Positions 37,530 through 46,698 of a stretch of DNA of 64,000 nucleotides are shown piece after piece (within the stretch, counting starts at the first letter, position 1; each line of letters begins with the position of its first letter). The notes beneath the pieces are model-generated. The model searched no databases. It was not told the origin of the DNA and worked only from the letters and a program-made list of their open reading frames with translations. The position numbers were made by a program, and so were the translations under genes. The stretch is from Rhodocytophaga rosea (lineage in GTDB: Bacteria > Bacteroidota > Bacteroidia > Cytophagales > 172606-1): positions 3,800,501-3,864,500 of the forward strand of contig NZ_CP048222.1 of NCBI RefSeq assembly GCF_010119975.1, written 5' to 3'.

Positions 37530-38174
37530 TTAGAGTTTTTCGCCGAAAGCCAGATCGCCGGCATCACCCAGTCCAGGTACAATATAAGATTTATGGTTCA
37601 TCTCTTCGTCCACAGCACCTACCCACAAATGGCAATCTGGCAGATGGGCAGATACATACTCAACACCCTGCCGACTGGCAATAGCTGCCACAATATGGAT
37701 TTGCTTAGGCAGCCCGTATTTTAATAAGGCTTGTTTTGCTTTTACAATAGATTTACCGGTAGCCAGCATGGGATCTATTAGGATCAGGTTTTTATTATTC
37801 AGATTGGGAGCAGCTATATAATTAAGCTCTATGTCAAAGGAATACTGAGCATCTGGTGTGCTTCGATATGCGCCAATGAAAGCGCTTTCAGCTCTATCGA
37901 AAAAATTCATAAATCCCTGAAAAAGGGGTAATCCGGCCCGTAATACCGTAGCTAGTACCGGTTGTTCGGATAGTGCCCAGGTTTCGGAATTACCCAAAGG
38001 AGTGGTTACACTACTTTTTTCATACCGCATCGCCTTTGAAACTTCATACGCCAGCAATTCGCCTAAGCGCTCCATATTTTTTCGGAATCGCATACTATCC
38101 TGCTGAATGCGTACATCCCGCAATTCAGCAATAAACTGGCAAGCCACAGAAGGTGAACTGGTAAGTGTAAACAT
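37530..38174 (-). CDS. upp: Uracil phosphoribosyltransferase
   Basis: Pyrimidine salvage enzyme forming UMP from uracil and PRPP. The 214 residues match the family. The PRPP-binding loop is LILIDPMLATGKSIVKA (about 130-146), preceded by VLRAGLPLFQGF and followed by the uracil-binding C-terminal region YIVPGLGDAGDLAFG. ATG start at 38174. It is divergent from the acetyltransferase gene at 38337. Confidence 0.96.
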   Translation of the reverse strand: MFTLTSSPSVACQFIAELRDVRIQQDSMRFRKNMERLGELLAYEVSKAMRYEKSSVTTPLGNSETWALSEQPVLATVLRAGLPLFQGFMNFFDRAESAFIGAYRSTPDAQYSFDIELNYIAAPNLNNKNLILIDPMLATGKSIVKAKQALLKYGLPKQIHIVAAIASRQGVEYVSAHLPDCHLWVGAVDEEMNHKSYIVPGLGDAGDLAFGEKL

Positions 38175-38336
38175 AGAAACTCGGGATATTGATCGTCTGA
38201 AAAGATACCTATAATTGGTATTTCACAAATGTATTGAATTTACTATATAAGTTTCATTTTGTTTTTCTCCTGCTTTTGTGCGCTGAATCGTGCAGATTAG
38301 AAAATTAATTTACTTTGCACCAAACACCTAAATATC

Positions 38337-38828
38337 ATGGAACAGGCAATTATCAGAAAAGCTACTGAAGCAGATAAAGAACTGGTCTGGAAAATTATTC
38401 AAGCTGTGATACATACTGGAGATACGTATGTATTTGATCCGGATACGCCTAAAGAAACCATGATGGCGTATTGGTTTGCTCCAGGTACTTTTACTTTTGT
38501 GGCTGAGTTGAATGGGAATATAGCTGGTACTTTTGTTTTCAGGCAAAATCAGCCAGGTTTAGGGTCACATGTGGCCAATGCCGGGTACATGGTTCATCCT
38601 GATTTCCATGGGAAAGGTATCGGAAAACAAATGGCACAAGCCTCCCTGGAGGAAGCAAGAAAAGCAGGTTTTCTGGCCATGCAGTTCAATATTGTGGTCA
38701 GTACAAATCATAATGCCAAGAAGCTATGGGATCAGATGGGATTTGTGACTATCGGCGTACTTCCGAAAGTATTCAATCATACAAAGTTTGGCCTGGTAGA
38801 TGCCTATGTGATGCATAGGTTTTTGTAA
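38337..38828 (+). CDS. GNAT-family N-acetyltransferase
   Basis: A 163-residue acetyltransferase. The acetyl-CoA pyrophosphate-binding loop is HPDFHGKGIGKQMAQASLEEA (split here as HPDFHGKGIG then KQMAQA; about 89-105), followed by the beta5/alpha4 region MQFNIVVSTNHNAKKLWDQMGF characteristic of GNAT proteins acting on amines or antibiotics. The substrate cannot be told. It begins at ATG 38337 and is convergent with rsgA, sharing a bidirectional terminator. Confidence 0.85.
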   Translation: MEQAIIRKATEADKELVWKIIQAVIHTGDTYVFDPDTPKETMMAYWFAPGTFTFVAELNGNIAGTFVFRQNQPGLGSHVANAGYMVHPDFHGKGIGKQMAQASLEEARKAGFLAMQFNIVVSTNHNAKKLWDQMGFVTIGVLPKVFNHTKFGLVDAYVMHRFL

Positions 38829-38829
38829 A

Positions 38830-38865
38830 AAAATAATGGCAGATAATTTTACCTGCCATTATTTT
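38830..38865. terminator. Bidirectional terminator between the GNAT gene and rsgA
   Basis: AAAATAATGGCAG (38830-38842) is an exact complement of CTGCCATTATTTT (38853-38865) around a 10-nt loop. A runs precede and T runs follow, so it can serve both convergent genes. Confidence 0.85.
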
Positions 38866-38876
38866 AGGTGATTATT

Positions 38877-39956
38877 CTATTGCCGGTTCTTATTCCGGAT
38901 AATCTGTCTATACTGCTTATGTATACGCTTGTCTCTCTGTTTAATGGCCAGCAAACTTCTCTGGTCTTGTTGTACAGCTAAATACGCCAACTCTTTTTGC
39001 AGTTTCATAAAACTATTATACCGCTCCATCGGAAGCTCTTCCTGGTTAATGGCTTCTATCACAGCACAACCTTTTTCTACAGTATGTGTGCAATCGGAAA
39101 AACGGCAGTTAGATGACAGATCTGCAATATCCGCAAATGTATCGTCCAAGCCTTCAGATGCATTCCATAACTGCAATTCCCGCATTCCTGGTGTGTCAAT
39201 CAAAATAGTGCCATTGGGAAGTACAATTAATTCGCGCCGGGTAGTAGTATGCCGGCCTTTTGCATCTACTTCTCTCACTTCCGACGTTTCCTGGATGGCT
39301 GAGCCTAACAGTTTATTGATGATCGTAGATTTGCCTACTCCTGATGAACCAGTAAAAGCAATAGTAACACCCGGCTGCATAAATGGCTCTAATTGTTCTA
39401 AGCCTGTTTCCTTCAATCCGCTTAGTGCTACCACAGGCGTATCCTGACTTATTTGTTTTACTTGAGTAAGTTTCTCGGTCAGGTTTTTACACAGGTCAAC
39501 TTTATTGAGCACAATTACTGGCTTTGCGCCACTTTCATGAGCCATTACCAGATACCTTTCCAGGCGCCGGAGATTAAAATTTGCATCCAGGCTCTGCACA
39601 ATAAAAAGCAAATTAATATTGGCCGCAATAATCTGTTCTTCTACCTTTTTTCCGGTTACCTTCCGGGAGAAAGTTGAAATTCTGGGCAGTACTTCATGGA
39701 TAATCGCTTTTTGTTCCTGTTCAAACACAGACATTACTATCCAGTCTCCAGTTTTAGGAAAATCAGCTGGAGAATTAGCTGTGAACAAAAGTTTGCCAGA
39801 CACTTCCCCTTGTAAAATGCCGCTTTCAGAAAAAATAGTGTATTGATTTTTATTTTCTGTTGCAATACGGCCTACTGCAAAACCCTGTTGCTGAAATGGT
39901 AAAAAATGTTGTTCAAAATGGGATGAAAACCCCAAATTCATTAATGTATAATTCAT
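38877..39956 (-). CDS. rsgA: Ribosome small-subunit-dependent GTPase A
   Basis: Circularly permuted GTPase that releases RbfA during 30S maturation. Within 359 residues there is an N-terminal OB fold, then the permuted G motifs: VIVLNKVDLCKNL (G4), VVALSGLKETGL (G5), AFTGSSGVGKSTIINKLLG (G1, about 203-221) and ILIDTPGMREL (G3). The C-terminal zinc knuckle NCRFSDCTHTVEKGCAV follows. The start MNYTLMNLGF at 39956 is taken; MNLGF five residues on is an alternative. Convergent with the GNAT gene. rsmA, in the same window, acts in the same 30S maturation process but is not linked. Confidence 0.96.
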   Translation of the reverse strand: MNYTLMNLGFSSHFEQHFLPFQQQGFAVGRIATENKNQYTIFSESGILQGEVSGKLLFTANSPADFPKTGDWIVMSVFEQEQKAIIHEVLPRISTFSRKVTGKKVEEQIIAANINLLFIVQSLDANFNLRRLERYLVMAHESGAKPVIVLNKVDLCKNLTEKLTQVKQISQDTPVVALSGLKETGLEQLEPFMQPGVTIAFTGSSGVGKSTIINKLLGSAIQETSEVREVDAKGRHTTTRRELIVLPNGTILIDTPGMRELQLWNASEGLDDTFADIADLSSNCRFSDCTHTVEKGCAVIEAINQEELPMERYNSFMKLQKELAYLAVQQDQRSLLAIKQRDKRIHKQYRQIIRNKNRQ

Positions 39957-40271
39957 TGGTGTAATACGTTGTAATAATTGATAATGAGATAGATAGAAGA
40001 ATAAGCATAACTGGTAGCAATGCCAGAAGGCAAAGAATCATATGCTATACTTCAGAAATGAAAAGAATGGACAGTCTTCACCCTTGCATCACCAGATATT
40101 AAGGAGTGAAGCCTTAAGCTATCTCAGGCTGGATTGCCTGGCAACGTATGTAAATAGTCGTTTTCAGAGGCTTTTGCTGAAATTGATCAGCGATATGGCA
40201 AAGATATAAAATAAACATTCCATCTGCTAAAGCGTTACATAAAAATATAAGGGCAAATTAAAAAGTATAGT
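39957..40271. other. 315-bp region between divergent rsgA and tspO-like genes
   Basis: No gene is visible. The stretch 40070-40150 contains several short inverted repeats (CTTCAC...GTGAAG, AGCCT...AGGCT), so it may be structured RNA or part of the promoter region for both genes; I could not match it to a known riboswitch. Confidence 0.35.
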
Positions 40272-41063
40272 ATGGAAACGCTAGGTAATTCATCCAGAAA
40301 TAGAATATGGCGGTGGGCGGCGCTTGTGGCAGTACTGGTAAATATCTTTTTCAATTATAATATGAATGCAAACCCTCCAGGTGGATTAACCAATGCAGAA
40401 GTATCAGCCAGATATCCAACTTTGTTTACGCCGGCTGGGTATGCTTTTTCTATCTGGGGCGTAATTTATTTATCATTCATCGGATATATTATTTTTCAGC
40501 TCTTACCATCTCAGCGCAAACAACATGTATATGATGTGTTGGCTAAACCGTTAATCATTACCAGTATACTAAGTATCTGCTGGCTATTCAGTTTTAGTTA
40601 TGAGTTATTGCTATTAAGTGTATGCATTATAGTATTGATGTTATTTACAGCGATCGTTCTGTTTGTCCGCTCTAAAGAAGCTATACAATCAGGTCAGGTA
40701 AATAAACTCATCAGTGTTCCATTTGCCCTATATGCCGGATGGCTTTCTGTAGCCACTATTGCAAATACATCTTTGTGGCTTACATCAATGGATTGGGAAG
40801 GTGGCTCGTGGGGTGCGATACCCTGGACAATGATTATGATAGGTGTAGCCGCTGTATTGGGCGTAGTGGTAAGTTATAAACTGAAAGATATAGTTTTTCC
40901 TTCGGTAGTTGTTTGGGCTATTATTGCCATTTATATAGCCCGCCAAAATCAAGAGCAAACTGTAGCTACCTTTGCACTGGTAACTGCCATTATTTTAGCT
41001 GTGTGGGTAATTGTGAATACAATAAGGCTAGGAAAAAAACCACAAATTCAGCCAGCAGTATAG
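40272..41063 (+). CDS. TspO/MBR-like tryptophan-rich membrane protein
   Basis: A 263-residue polytopic membrane protein with about eight predicted helices, more than the five of classical TspO. The N-terminal part with NPPGGLTNAEVSARYPTLFTPAGYAFSIWGVIYL and tryptophans in AGWLSVATIANTSLWL match the tryptophan-rich sensory protein group widespread in Bacteroidota (the motif is split here: NPPGGLTNAEVS then FTPAGYAFSIWGV). Possible roles include porphyrin or lipid handling or light-related functions; none is shown. ATG start 40272; the next gene is convergent, 20 bp away. Confidence 0.7.
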   Translation: METLGNSSRNRIWRWAALVAVLVNIFFNYNMNANPPGGLTNAEVSARYPTLFTPAGYAFSIWGVIYLSFIGYIIFQLLPSQRKQHVYDVLAKPLIITSILSICWLFSFSYELLLLSVCIIVLMLFTAIVLFVRSKEAIQSGQVNKLISVPFALYAGWLSVATIANTSLWLTSMDWEGGSWGAIPWTMIMIGVAAVLGVVVSYKLKDIVFPSVVVWAIIAIYIARQNQEQTVATFALVTAIILAVWVIVNTIRLGKKPQIQPAV

Positions 41064-41083
41064 TTTGAGTGAATACAATGAAT

Positions 41084-41890
41084 TTACTTAACAAGATATA
41101 TTCTCATGGCTTTGTGAGTAAAAAGAAAGAGCTTAGCACCAGCAAATAAACTGTATTTGTAAGAAGCGCCCACTGGTAGTTTAATTTGCCTTTCGGACAA
41201 CGTATAAAGATTAAATAGGTAAATAGTGTTGTCTTTAGTAAAATACAACTCGTTTTCGAAGAAACTAAAATAGGTTAAATCTGCAAAATGAAGGTTTTTT
41301 TTATAATTCCCCAGATTATCGAATACCAGAATTCCGGAATTTCTATCATTTAAATATAGGTTGTTCTGATATTCACGCATAAAATTTACTGCATATTCGC
41401 TATCTCCCAGGATAAGAGAAAGAGGGGTATTAGTATCAATTTTTCTTGTAGCTAGGTTATATTTCTTCAGACTTAACTCTATATCATCAAAGAGCCATAT
41501 ATTTTCCTGCGAACCCAAAGTAGCTGCTCTGGCAAATCCAGCCACTTCCTGATGTATAGGAGCTGAAAGTAATGTGGGTGTAAGAAAACGGTTTAAGACT
41601 GAAAACTGCTGAATATCTCTGTAAAATATGAGGATTTGTAAGGAAGGCCAGGCTTCTATCGAAGATATAGTTGCTGTATTTGGAGATGAAAATGTTTGTA
41701 GCAATACACCTGTTGAATCGTACTTGTGAACATTTCCTTTTGCATCGCCAACGATAATATTTCCATACCGGTCGGCTGAAACAGCCACAGGATTTGCAAT
41801 ATTTGTTTCTTTTAACAAAGTAAGCTGCTGAGCTATGGTTGAAGCACAAGTAAGCAATATAATGAGAGCAGGTAAGAGGATTTTTCTCAC
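41084..41890 (-). CDS. Exported hypothetical protein, probable beta-propeller
   Basis: A 268-residue protein beginning at GTG 41890 with a signal peptide (KILLPALIILLTCASTIAQ). Repeated stretches such as NPVAVSADRYGNIIVGDAKGNVHKYDSTG, AATLGSQENIWLFDDIELSLKKYN and NNLYLNDRNSGILVFDNLGN suggest four or more beta-propeller blades of the NHL type (quoted in parts: NPVAVSADRYGNIIVGD, SGILVFDNLGN). Function unknown. It is the last gene of the rsfS-ftsH-LUD-lpxH run, 9 nt after the lpxH stop, so it is likely co-transcribed and may act in the envelope. Confidence 0.7.
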   Translation of the reverse strand: MRKILLPALIILLTCASTIAQQLTLLKETNIANPVAVSADRYGNIIVGDAKGNVHKYDSTGVLLQTFSSPNTATISSIEAWPSLQILIFYRDIQQFSVLNRFLTPTLLSAPIHQEVAGFARAATLGSQENIWLFDDIELSLKKYNLATRKIDTNTPLSLILGDSEYAVNFMREYQNNLYLNDRNSGILVFDNLGNYKKNLHFADLTYFSFFENELYFTKDNTIYLFNLYTLSERQIKLPVGASYKYSLFAGAKLFLFTHKAMRIYLVK

Positions 41891-41899
41891 AATTACTAG

Positions 41900-42769
41900 T
41901 TAACTAAACGTTAGTAACTCCACATTTTGCCCATCAAAGCAGGCATAGGTATTAAAATGCACCCACTCACCTAAATTTATGTAGCGGCTATTGCCATTTA
42001 TGGGAATATCAAGTGGCAAATGCCGGTGCCCAAATATATAAAAATCATGGTGTTCTTTCTGCTCTGTTTCCCGGCAGTAGGCTAGAAGCCACTCATCTTC
42101 TCCCATAAACTTATCTTCTCCTTTAGCATTATTGGTAATCCTACTGTGCCTTGACCATTGGTTGGCGATTGCAATACCTAGATTAGGATGAATACGGGCA
42201 AATAACCACTGACACAATTTACTGGCAAACACCTTTTTCAGCAGTTTATAAGTTTTGTCTCCTGGTCCCAATCCATCGCCATGTCCAACCAGAATTTTTT
42301 TTTCATTTATTGTAAATAGCCTAGGTTCCCGCAAAATAGGAATGTTGAGTTGCTCAGTAAAATAATCGAACATCCACATATCATGGTTTCCTGAGAAAAA
42401 AATAACGGGAATACCACTATCTGTCAGCTCAGCTAATTTGCCTTGCAAGCGGATATGACCCTTAGGTATGGCATGTTTATATTCGAACCAGAAATCAAAA
42501 ATATCTCCTACCAGAAATATAATTTGTGCTTCTGAACGGACTTGTTCCAGCCATGCTACTATTCTTTTTTCACGAAGTAAGCTACTTGTTGCATCTGGTA
42601 CGCCTAAATGAAAATCAGAAGCAAAAAAGATTTTCTTTCCCGGTTGAAGATGAATTGAAACAGGATTATTGGAAGAAGCTAAAACGGAAAAATCCAAGAT
42701 GTTGGAAAAAGAAGTAAAGCGCACAATTTTAAGGTATTTTTGAAGTAAAATTGTGGTTTTAACCTTCAA
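41900..42769 (-). CDS. lpxH: UDP-2,3-diacylglucosamine diphosphatase-like metallophosphoesterase
   Basis: Cleaves UDP-2,3-diacylglucosamine to lipid X in lipid A synthesis. Metallophosphoesterase motifs appear in order: FFASDFHLG, VGDIFDFWFEY, FFSGNHDMW, VGHGDGLGPGDKTYK and FGHRHLP. The conserved part starts about 45 residues into the frame. No ATG lies ahead of it: candidates are TTG 42769, which overlaps the preceding LUD gene by 11 nt, GTG 42724 and TTG 42697; I give the longest frame but the later ones are more likely. This clustering with ftsH fits, because in E. coli FtsH degrades LpxC of the same pathway. 289 residues in the longest form. Confidence 0.88.
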   Translation of the reverse strand: MKVKTTILLQKYLKIVRFTSFSNILDFSVLASSNNPVSIHLQPGKKIFFASDFHLGVPDATSSLLREKRIVAWLEQVRSEAQIIFLVGDIFDFWFEYKHAIPKGHIRLQGKLAELTDSGIPVIFFSGNHDMWMFDYFTEQLNIPILREPRLFTINEKKILVGHGDGLGPGDKTYKLLKKVFASKLCQWLFARIHPNLGIAIANQWSRHSRITNNAKGEDKFMGEDEWLLAYCRETEQKEHHDFYIFGHRHLPLDIPINGNSRYINLGEWVHFNTYACFDGQNVELLTFS

Positions 42770-43397
42770 TTAAAAATAATATAATTTCTTTCGGTCCATG
42801 TGCTCCCAATACAAGAGTTTTTTCAATATCAGCCGTCCGGCTAGGGCCTGCAATCATATTAATCATAGAAGGCAGAGATAGGGTATACTTGTTTTGCAAA
42901 AACTGTAAACCATCTTTAACATCAGGAAGCAATTGGGAGCTATACGCCACTACAATATGAATATGCGGATAAATACCTAGTCTTCTGCCAGCCATTTGTC
43001 CGGAAGAAACCATTATACAACCAGTCCGTGCAATCAAACATTCACATAAAGTAATTCCTACTTCTGCTGAAGTAAAATTATTATCTGTACTTGAATAAGC
43101 TATGTTTTGTTTACTTAACAGTACTTGCAGCGCTTTTTCCCACACATACACTTTCCTAAGATTACGCTTGTCTAACAATAACTCAAGATTGGTTAGAAAC
43201 TCCTTTTCATCTTCGCAAAAAATGAATTCTCCTTTGTTTTTGGTAAAGATCTGTGCAAAGGTGACAGAGGGATCTTCATTGGTTTGCGTATAGATAGAAG
43301 CAGAAAAATCAGGCTTTGGCACTGGTTTCTTTGTAGAAGTTTCCAGTGCCTGCCTGATTTTTTTCAATATATTTTCCTTGGATTGTTGGGAATGCAT
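42759..43397 (-). CDS. LUD-domain protein (LutC/YkgG-like)
   Basis: A 212-residue cytoplasmic protein of the LUD (lactate utilisation) family. Typical blocks are VGITLCECLIARTGCIMVSS (domain centre, about 119-138), HIHIVVAYSSQLLPDVKDG and the C-terminal MIAGPSRTADIEKTLVLG plus HGPKEIILFLIE. In lactate-using bacteria LutC works with the iron-sulfur proteins LutA and LutB; neither is here, so it is an orphan copy between ftsH (15 bp) and lpxH (overlapping). ATG start 43397. The substrate or partner is unknown. Confidence 0.85.
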   Translation of the reverse strand: MHSQQSKENILKKIRQALETSTKKPVPKPDFSASIYTQTNEDPSVTFAQIFTKNKGEFIFCEDEKEFLTNLELLLDKRNLRKVYVWEKALQVLLSKQNIAYSSTDNNFTSAEVGITLCECLIARTGCIMVSSGQMAGRRLGIYPHIHIVVAYSSQLLPDVKDGLQFLQNKYTLSLPSMINMIAGPSRTADIEKTLVLGAHGPKEIILFLIEG

Positions 43398-43412
43398 ATA
43401 TTTTAACGCCTG

Positions 43413-45461
43413 TTACAGTGTCGGATTCGGGTTAGGAGTAGGAGGAGCAGGCATATTTTCTGCATTTTCCTCAGCCAGCTTATCCGTATCTTTTCCTAAG
43501 TTAGTAGCTGCCCGCCCATTGGTATATGCCTCATAAGTAGTTTGAGTATTGAAAGGACGTTTGCCTATTAAGCGCTCCAGATCCGACTGGAATATAATTT
43601 CCTTTTTGAGCAATTCCTGCGCAATAATTTCCAGTTCTTTTCTCTTCTCCTGCAATAATTGCTTGGTTCTTTCATAGGCACTGGTAATAATATTGCGGAC
43701 TTCCTCATCTATTGTCTGCGAAGTGGCTTCAGAATAGGGCTTATTAAAATTATACTCTGACTGCTTGGAATCATAGAAAGATACATTGCCAATCTTATCA
43801 TTCATTCCATATACGGTTACCATACCATAAGCCATCTTCGTAATACGCTCGAGGTCACTTAAGGCACCGGTAGATACTTTGCCAAATACAATATCTTCAG
43901 CGGCTCTACCTCCTAATGTCATGCACATTTCGTCTAACAATTGCTCAGTATTGTAAAGGAATTGTTCCCGAGGAAGATACTGGGCATATCCTAAGGCAGC
44001 AACCCCACGAGGCACAATACTCACTTTCACTAAGGGATCAGCATGTTCTAAGAACCATCCAGCTACTGCATGTCCGGCTTCATGATAGGCAACCACTTTC
44101 TTTTCTTCCGGAAGAATTATTTTATTTTTCTTCTCCAATCCACCAATTACCCGATCAATAGCATCCTGAAAATCCTGCATATCCACAGCTGTTTTATTGC
44201 GGCGGGCAGCAATCAGAGCTGCTTCATTACAAACATTGGCAATTTCAGCGCCAGCGAAACCTGGTGTTTGCGCAGCTAGCTTTTTAGCTTCCACATCTGC
44301 AGCTAGTTTTATCGGCTTTAAGTGTACTTTAAAAATAGCTTCTCTGCCTACAATATCAGGTTTATCAATACTGATCTGACGATCGAAACGGCCTGGTCTT
44401 AATAAAGCAGAATCCAGTACATCCGGACGGTTGGTAGCAGCCAGTATAATTACCCCTGAATCCGTTGCAAATCCATCCATTTCTACCAGTAAGGAATTCA
44501 AAGTATTTTCACGTTCATCATTGGAGCCAGGCATCTGGCCTCTGCCTCTTGAACGTCCGATAGCATCAATCTCATCAATAAATACAATACAAGGCGCTTT
44601 TTCTTTAGCTTGTTTAAATAAATCACGTACCCTGGCAGCTCCTACACCCACAAACATTTCTACAAAATCTGAACCGGATAAAGAGAAGAAAGGCACAGCT
44701 GCTTCACCAGCTACTGCCTTGGCCAATAAAGTTTTACCTGTACCAGGAGATCCTACCAATAGAGCACCTTTGGGTATTTTTCCTCCTAAGTTTGTAAATT
44801 TGGAAGGATTCTTTAAGAATTCTACAATTTCTTTAATTTCTTCTTTTGCTTCATCCAAACCAGCTACATCATTAAAAGTAATTTTAACTTTATTTTCAGC
44901 ATCAAATAAGGCCGCTTTTGATTTGCCAATGTTAAATATCTGACCACCTGGACCGCCAGTAGTAACACGGCGCATCAGCAGCCATAAGCCGAAAAACATA
45001 AGTATCAGAATACCCCAGTTAAGTAAAAAGCTGGTAATATCGGATCTTTGTTCCACTTTGTAACCTATGCGGTCATCCTCTGGCAATGATTTTTGCAAGG
45101 CATCCAGATCCGTTTTAAAAGATTCTGCAGAAATAATAGTAAACCTATAATGAGGGCCTTGATAAGGAGAAAAAGGACCTCTGCTGGTTAATTCTTCACG
45201 GTATTTTTCATTGTCTACTGCCTCTCTTTTTAAAGTAACCTCAACTGCTTTTTCGTTCACAATAGTTATCTCCGCTACATCATTGCTTTTCAGCATGTTT
45301 TCAAATCTTTTCTGGGTAACCTCGATGGTTGACGTACTTTTATTAAAATAAGTAACTCCAAGTATCAGGATAAGTAAGCCTGCTATCAACCAAACCTGAT
45401 AACCCGGTCTTTGAGGGGGCTTCGGGAGTAGCTTTTTTTTGTTTTTATTGATGTCTGACAT
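43413..45461 (-). CDS. ftsH: ATP-dependent zinc metalloprotease FtsH
   Basis: Membrane-anchored AAA+ protease controlling membrane protein quality and regulators. In 682 residues: N-terminal membrane helix (about 24-40), periplasmic FtsH extracellular domain, second helix (about 145-162), AAA module with Walker [19 protein letters not shown] (about 238-255), Walker [13 protein letters not shown], the SRH region, then the zinc protease domain with [16 protein letters not shown] (about 458-473). The C-terminus is proline/asparagine-rich. ATG start 45461. Follows rsfS by 65 bp and precedes the LUD gene by 15 bp. Confidence 0.98.
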   Translation of the reverse strand: MSDINKNKKKLLPKPPQRPGYQVWLIAGLLILILGVTYFNKSTSTIEVTQKRFENMLKSNDVAEITIVNEKAVEVTLKREAVDNEKYREELTSRGPFSPYQGPHYRFTIISAESFKTDLDALQKSLPEDDRIGYKVEQRSDITSFLLNWGILILMFFGLWLLMRRVTTGGPGGQIFNIGKSKAALFDAENKVKITFNDVAGLDEAKEEIKEIVEFLKNPSKFTNLGGKIPKGALLVGSPGTGKTLLAKAVAGEAAVPFFSLSGSDFVEMFVGVGAARVRDLFKQAKEKAPCIVFIDEIDAIGRSRGRGQMPGSNDERENTLNSLLVEMDGFATDSGVIILAATNRPDVLDSALLRPGRFDRQISIDKPDIVGREAIFKVHLKPIKLAADVEAKKLAAQTPGFAGAEIANVCNEAALIAARRNKTAVDMQDFQDAIDRVIGGLEKKNKIILPEEKKVVAYHEAGHAVAGWFLEHADPLVKVSIVPRGVAALGYAQYLPREQFLYNTEQLLDEMCMTLGGRAAEDIVFGKVSTGALSDLERITKMAYGMVTVYGMNDKIGNVSFYDSKQSEYNFNKPYSEATSQTIDEEVRNIITSAYERTKQLLQEKRKELEIIAQELLKKEIIFQSDLERLIGKRPFNTQTTYEAYTNGRAATNLGKDTDKLAEENAENMPAPPTPNPNPTL

Positions 45462-45526
45462 TATTATATATTAATTCAAATGAAAATTATAAAAGAAACA
45501 TGAAAACCGGATGAGTTGTTTGCAAC

Positions 45527-45901
45527 TTAAGCTTGTTCCCTGTAAGTAATTTGTGCATCGCCCCATAAATCTTCTAGGGCATAAAATGCTCTGCGGTCTT
45601 TTTTGAAAACGTGGGCCACAACATCCACATAGTCTAACAATATCCATTCCTTATTTTCCTGACCTTCTTTATGCCACGGATCCTGGCTGCTTAATTTGTA
45701 TATCTCAGCCTCAATGGAATCAGTGATGGCGTCTACTTGTGTATCAGAGTTACCAGAACATATTACAAAATAATCAGCAACTGCATTTTTTATATGTTTG
45801 AGATTCAGGACAACAATATCAAGAGCTTTCTTCTCCTGCATCCCTTTTACTACCAATTCACTCAGTTCGTCAGAATTTATATTTACTTTGTTTATTATCA
45901 T
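45527..45901 (-). CDS. rsfS: Ribosomal silencing factor RsfS
   Basis: A 124-residue factor (Iojap family) that binds ribosomal protein uL14 and prevents 30S-50S joining under nutrient limitation. Family blocks are DIVVLNLKHIKNAVADYFVICSGNSDTQVDAI (in part: AVADYFVICSGNSDTQV) and WILLDYVDVVAHVF near the end. The start is the ATG at 45901. It is divergent from birA, whose start lies within 15-45 bp, and is the first gene of the ftsH-lpxH run. Confidence 0.95.
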   Translation of the reverse strand: MIINKVNINSDELSELVVKGMQEKKALDIVVLNLKHIKNAVADYFVICSGNSDTQVDAITDSIEAEIYKLSSQDPWHKEGQENKEWILLDYVDVVAHVFKKDRRAFYALEDLWGDAQITYREQA

Positions 45902-45945
45902 GCTGTTTTGTTAAGTTGCGCTTATATACGAAAATAAAAAATAAC

Positions 45946-46698
45946 TTGTACAATATTTTGCCCAATACTTTATTTATAGGCAGAAAAATAATTTATCTGC
46001 CATCCTGTCATTCCACCAATGACATAGCTGCTTCTTTACTAAAAGATAAAAACGTAATTGAAGGTACAACTGTTATAACTGATCAGCAAACAGCAGGCCG
46101 TGGCCAAAGAGGCAATACCTGGGAGGCTGAACCGGGAAAAAACCTTACATTTTCAATTGTGTTAAAACCCTCATTCCTACAAGCTTCTCAGCAGTTTTCT
46201 TTGAATATGGTGATCTCTCTAGCCTGCTTACAATTTTTATCTGAGTACATTTCCGAAGGCATACAAATTAAATGGCCCAATGATTTATATTATTACGATA
46301 AGAAAATCGGTGGCATTCTCATCGAAAGTACAATTAAAAATACTATGCTCGATAACATAATAGCAGGAATCGGACTAAATATCAATCAGGAACATTTTGC
46401 TGAACCCAGAGCTATCTCTATGACACTAATTAATAAGCAAACATATGATCTTGAACGCTTGCTCACTAATTTATTGACGAAGATAGAGCATAATTATTTT
46501 AAACTAAAAACAGGACACCTATATTATATACAAAATAATTACCTAAAAAATTTATATGGATATCATAAAAATAGACTTTTTAGAACAAATATAGTTTTTG
46601 AGGGCCAGATCATAGGAATAGATGAGATTGGCAGGTTAGGTATAGAAACAGGTGGTGTGGTACGCTATTTCTTTTTTAAGGAGGTTGAATTTATATAG
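45946..46698 (+). CDS. birA: Biotin--[acetyl-CoA-carboxylase] ligase
   Basis: Forms biotinyl-AMP and attaches biotin to carrier proteins. The frame is open from TTG 45916; I prefer the TTG at 45946 (LYNILPNTLFIGRKIIYLP) because homologues begin at this point, giving 250 residues. Conserved ligase features are HSTNDIA (biotin-binding start), TTVITDQQTAGRGQRGNTWEAEPGKNL in part (AGRGQRGNTW), and the lysine motif IKWPNDLYYYDKKIGGILIE (about 110-129). There is no N-terminal DNA-binding domain, so it is not a repressor. It is divergent from rsfS, whose start at 45901 leaves only a 44-bp shared promoter region. Confidence 0.93.
   Translation: MYNILPNTLFIGRKIIYLPSCHSTNDIAASLLKDKNVIEGTTVITDQQTAGRGQRGNTWEAEPGKNLTFSIVLKPSFLQASQQFSLNMVISLACLQFLSEYISEGIQIKWPNDLYYYDKKIGGILIESTIKNTMLDNIIAGIGLNINQEHFAEPRAISMTLINKQTYDLERLLTNLLTKIEHNYFKLKTGHLYYIQNNYLKNLYGYHKNRLFRTNIVFEGQIIGIDEIGRLGIETGGVVRYFFFKEVEFI

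Noticed and set aside
38281-38336. TTACTTTG before the GNAT gene (and TTATTTTG before recJ) as promoters
   Set aside because: Spacing between TA and TTTG is one base rather than two, so they do not meet the TAnnTTTG consensus.
40070-40150. TPP-riboswitch-like signals (CTGAGA and CTGGTGATG) on the minus strand before rsgA
   Set aside because: The P1 stem, the ACCC and GCCAG elements and the order of conserved segments do not fit, and rsgA has no thiamine link.
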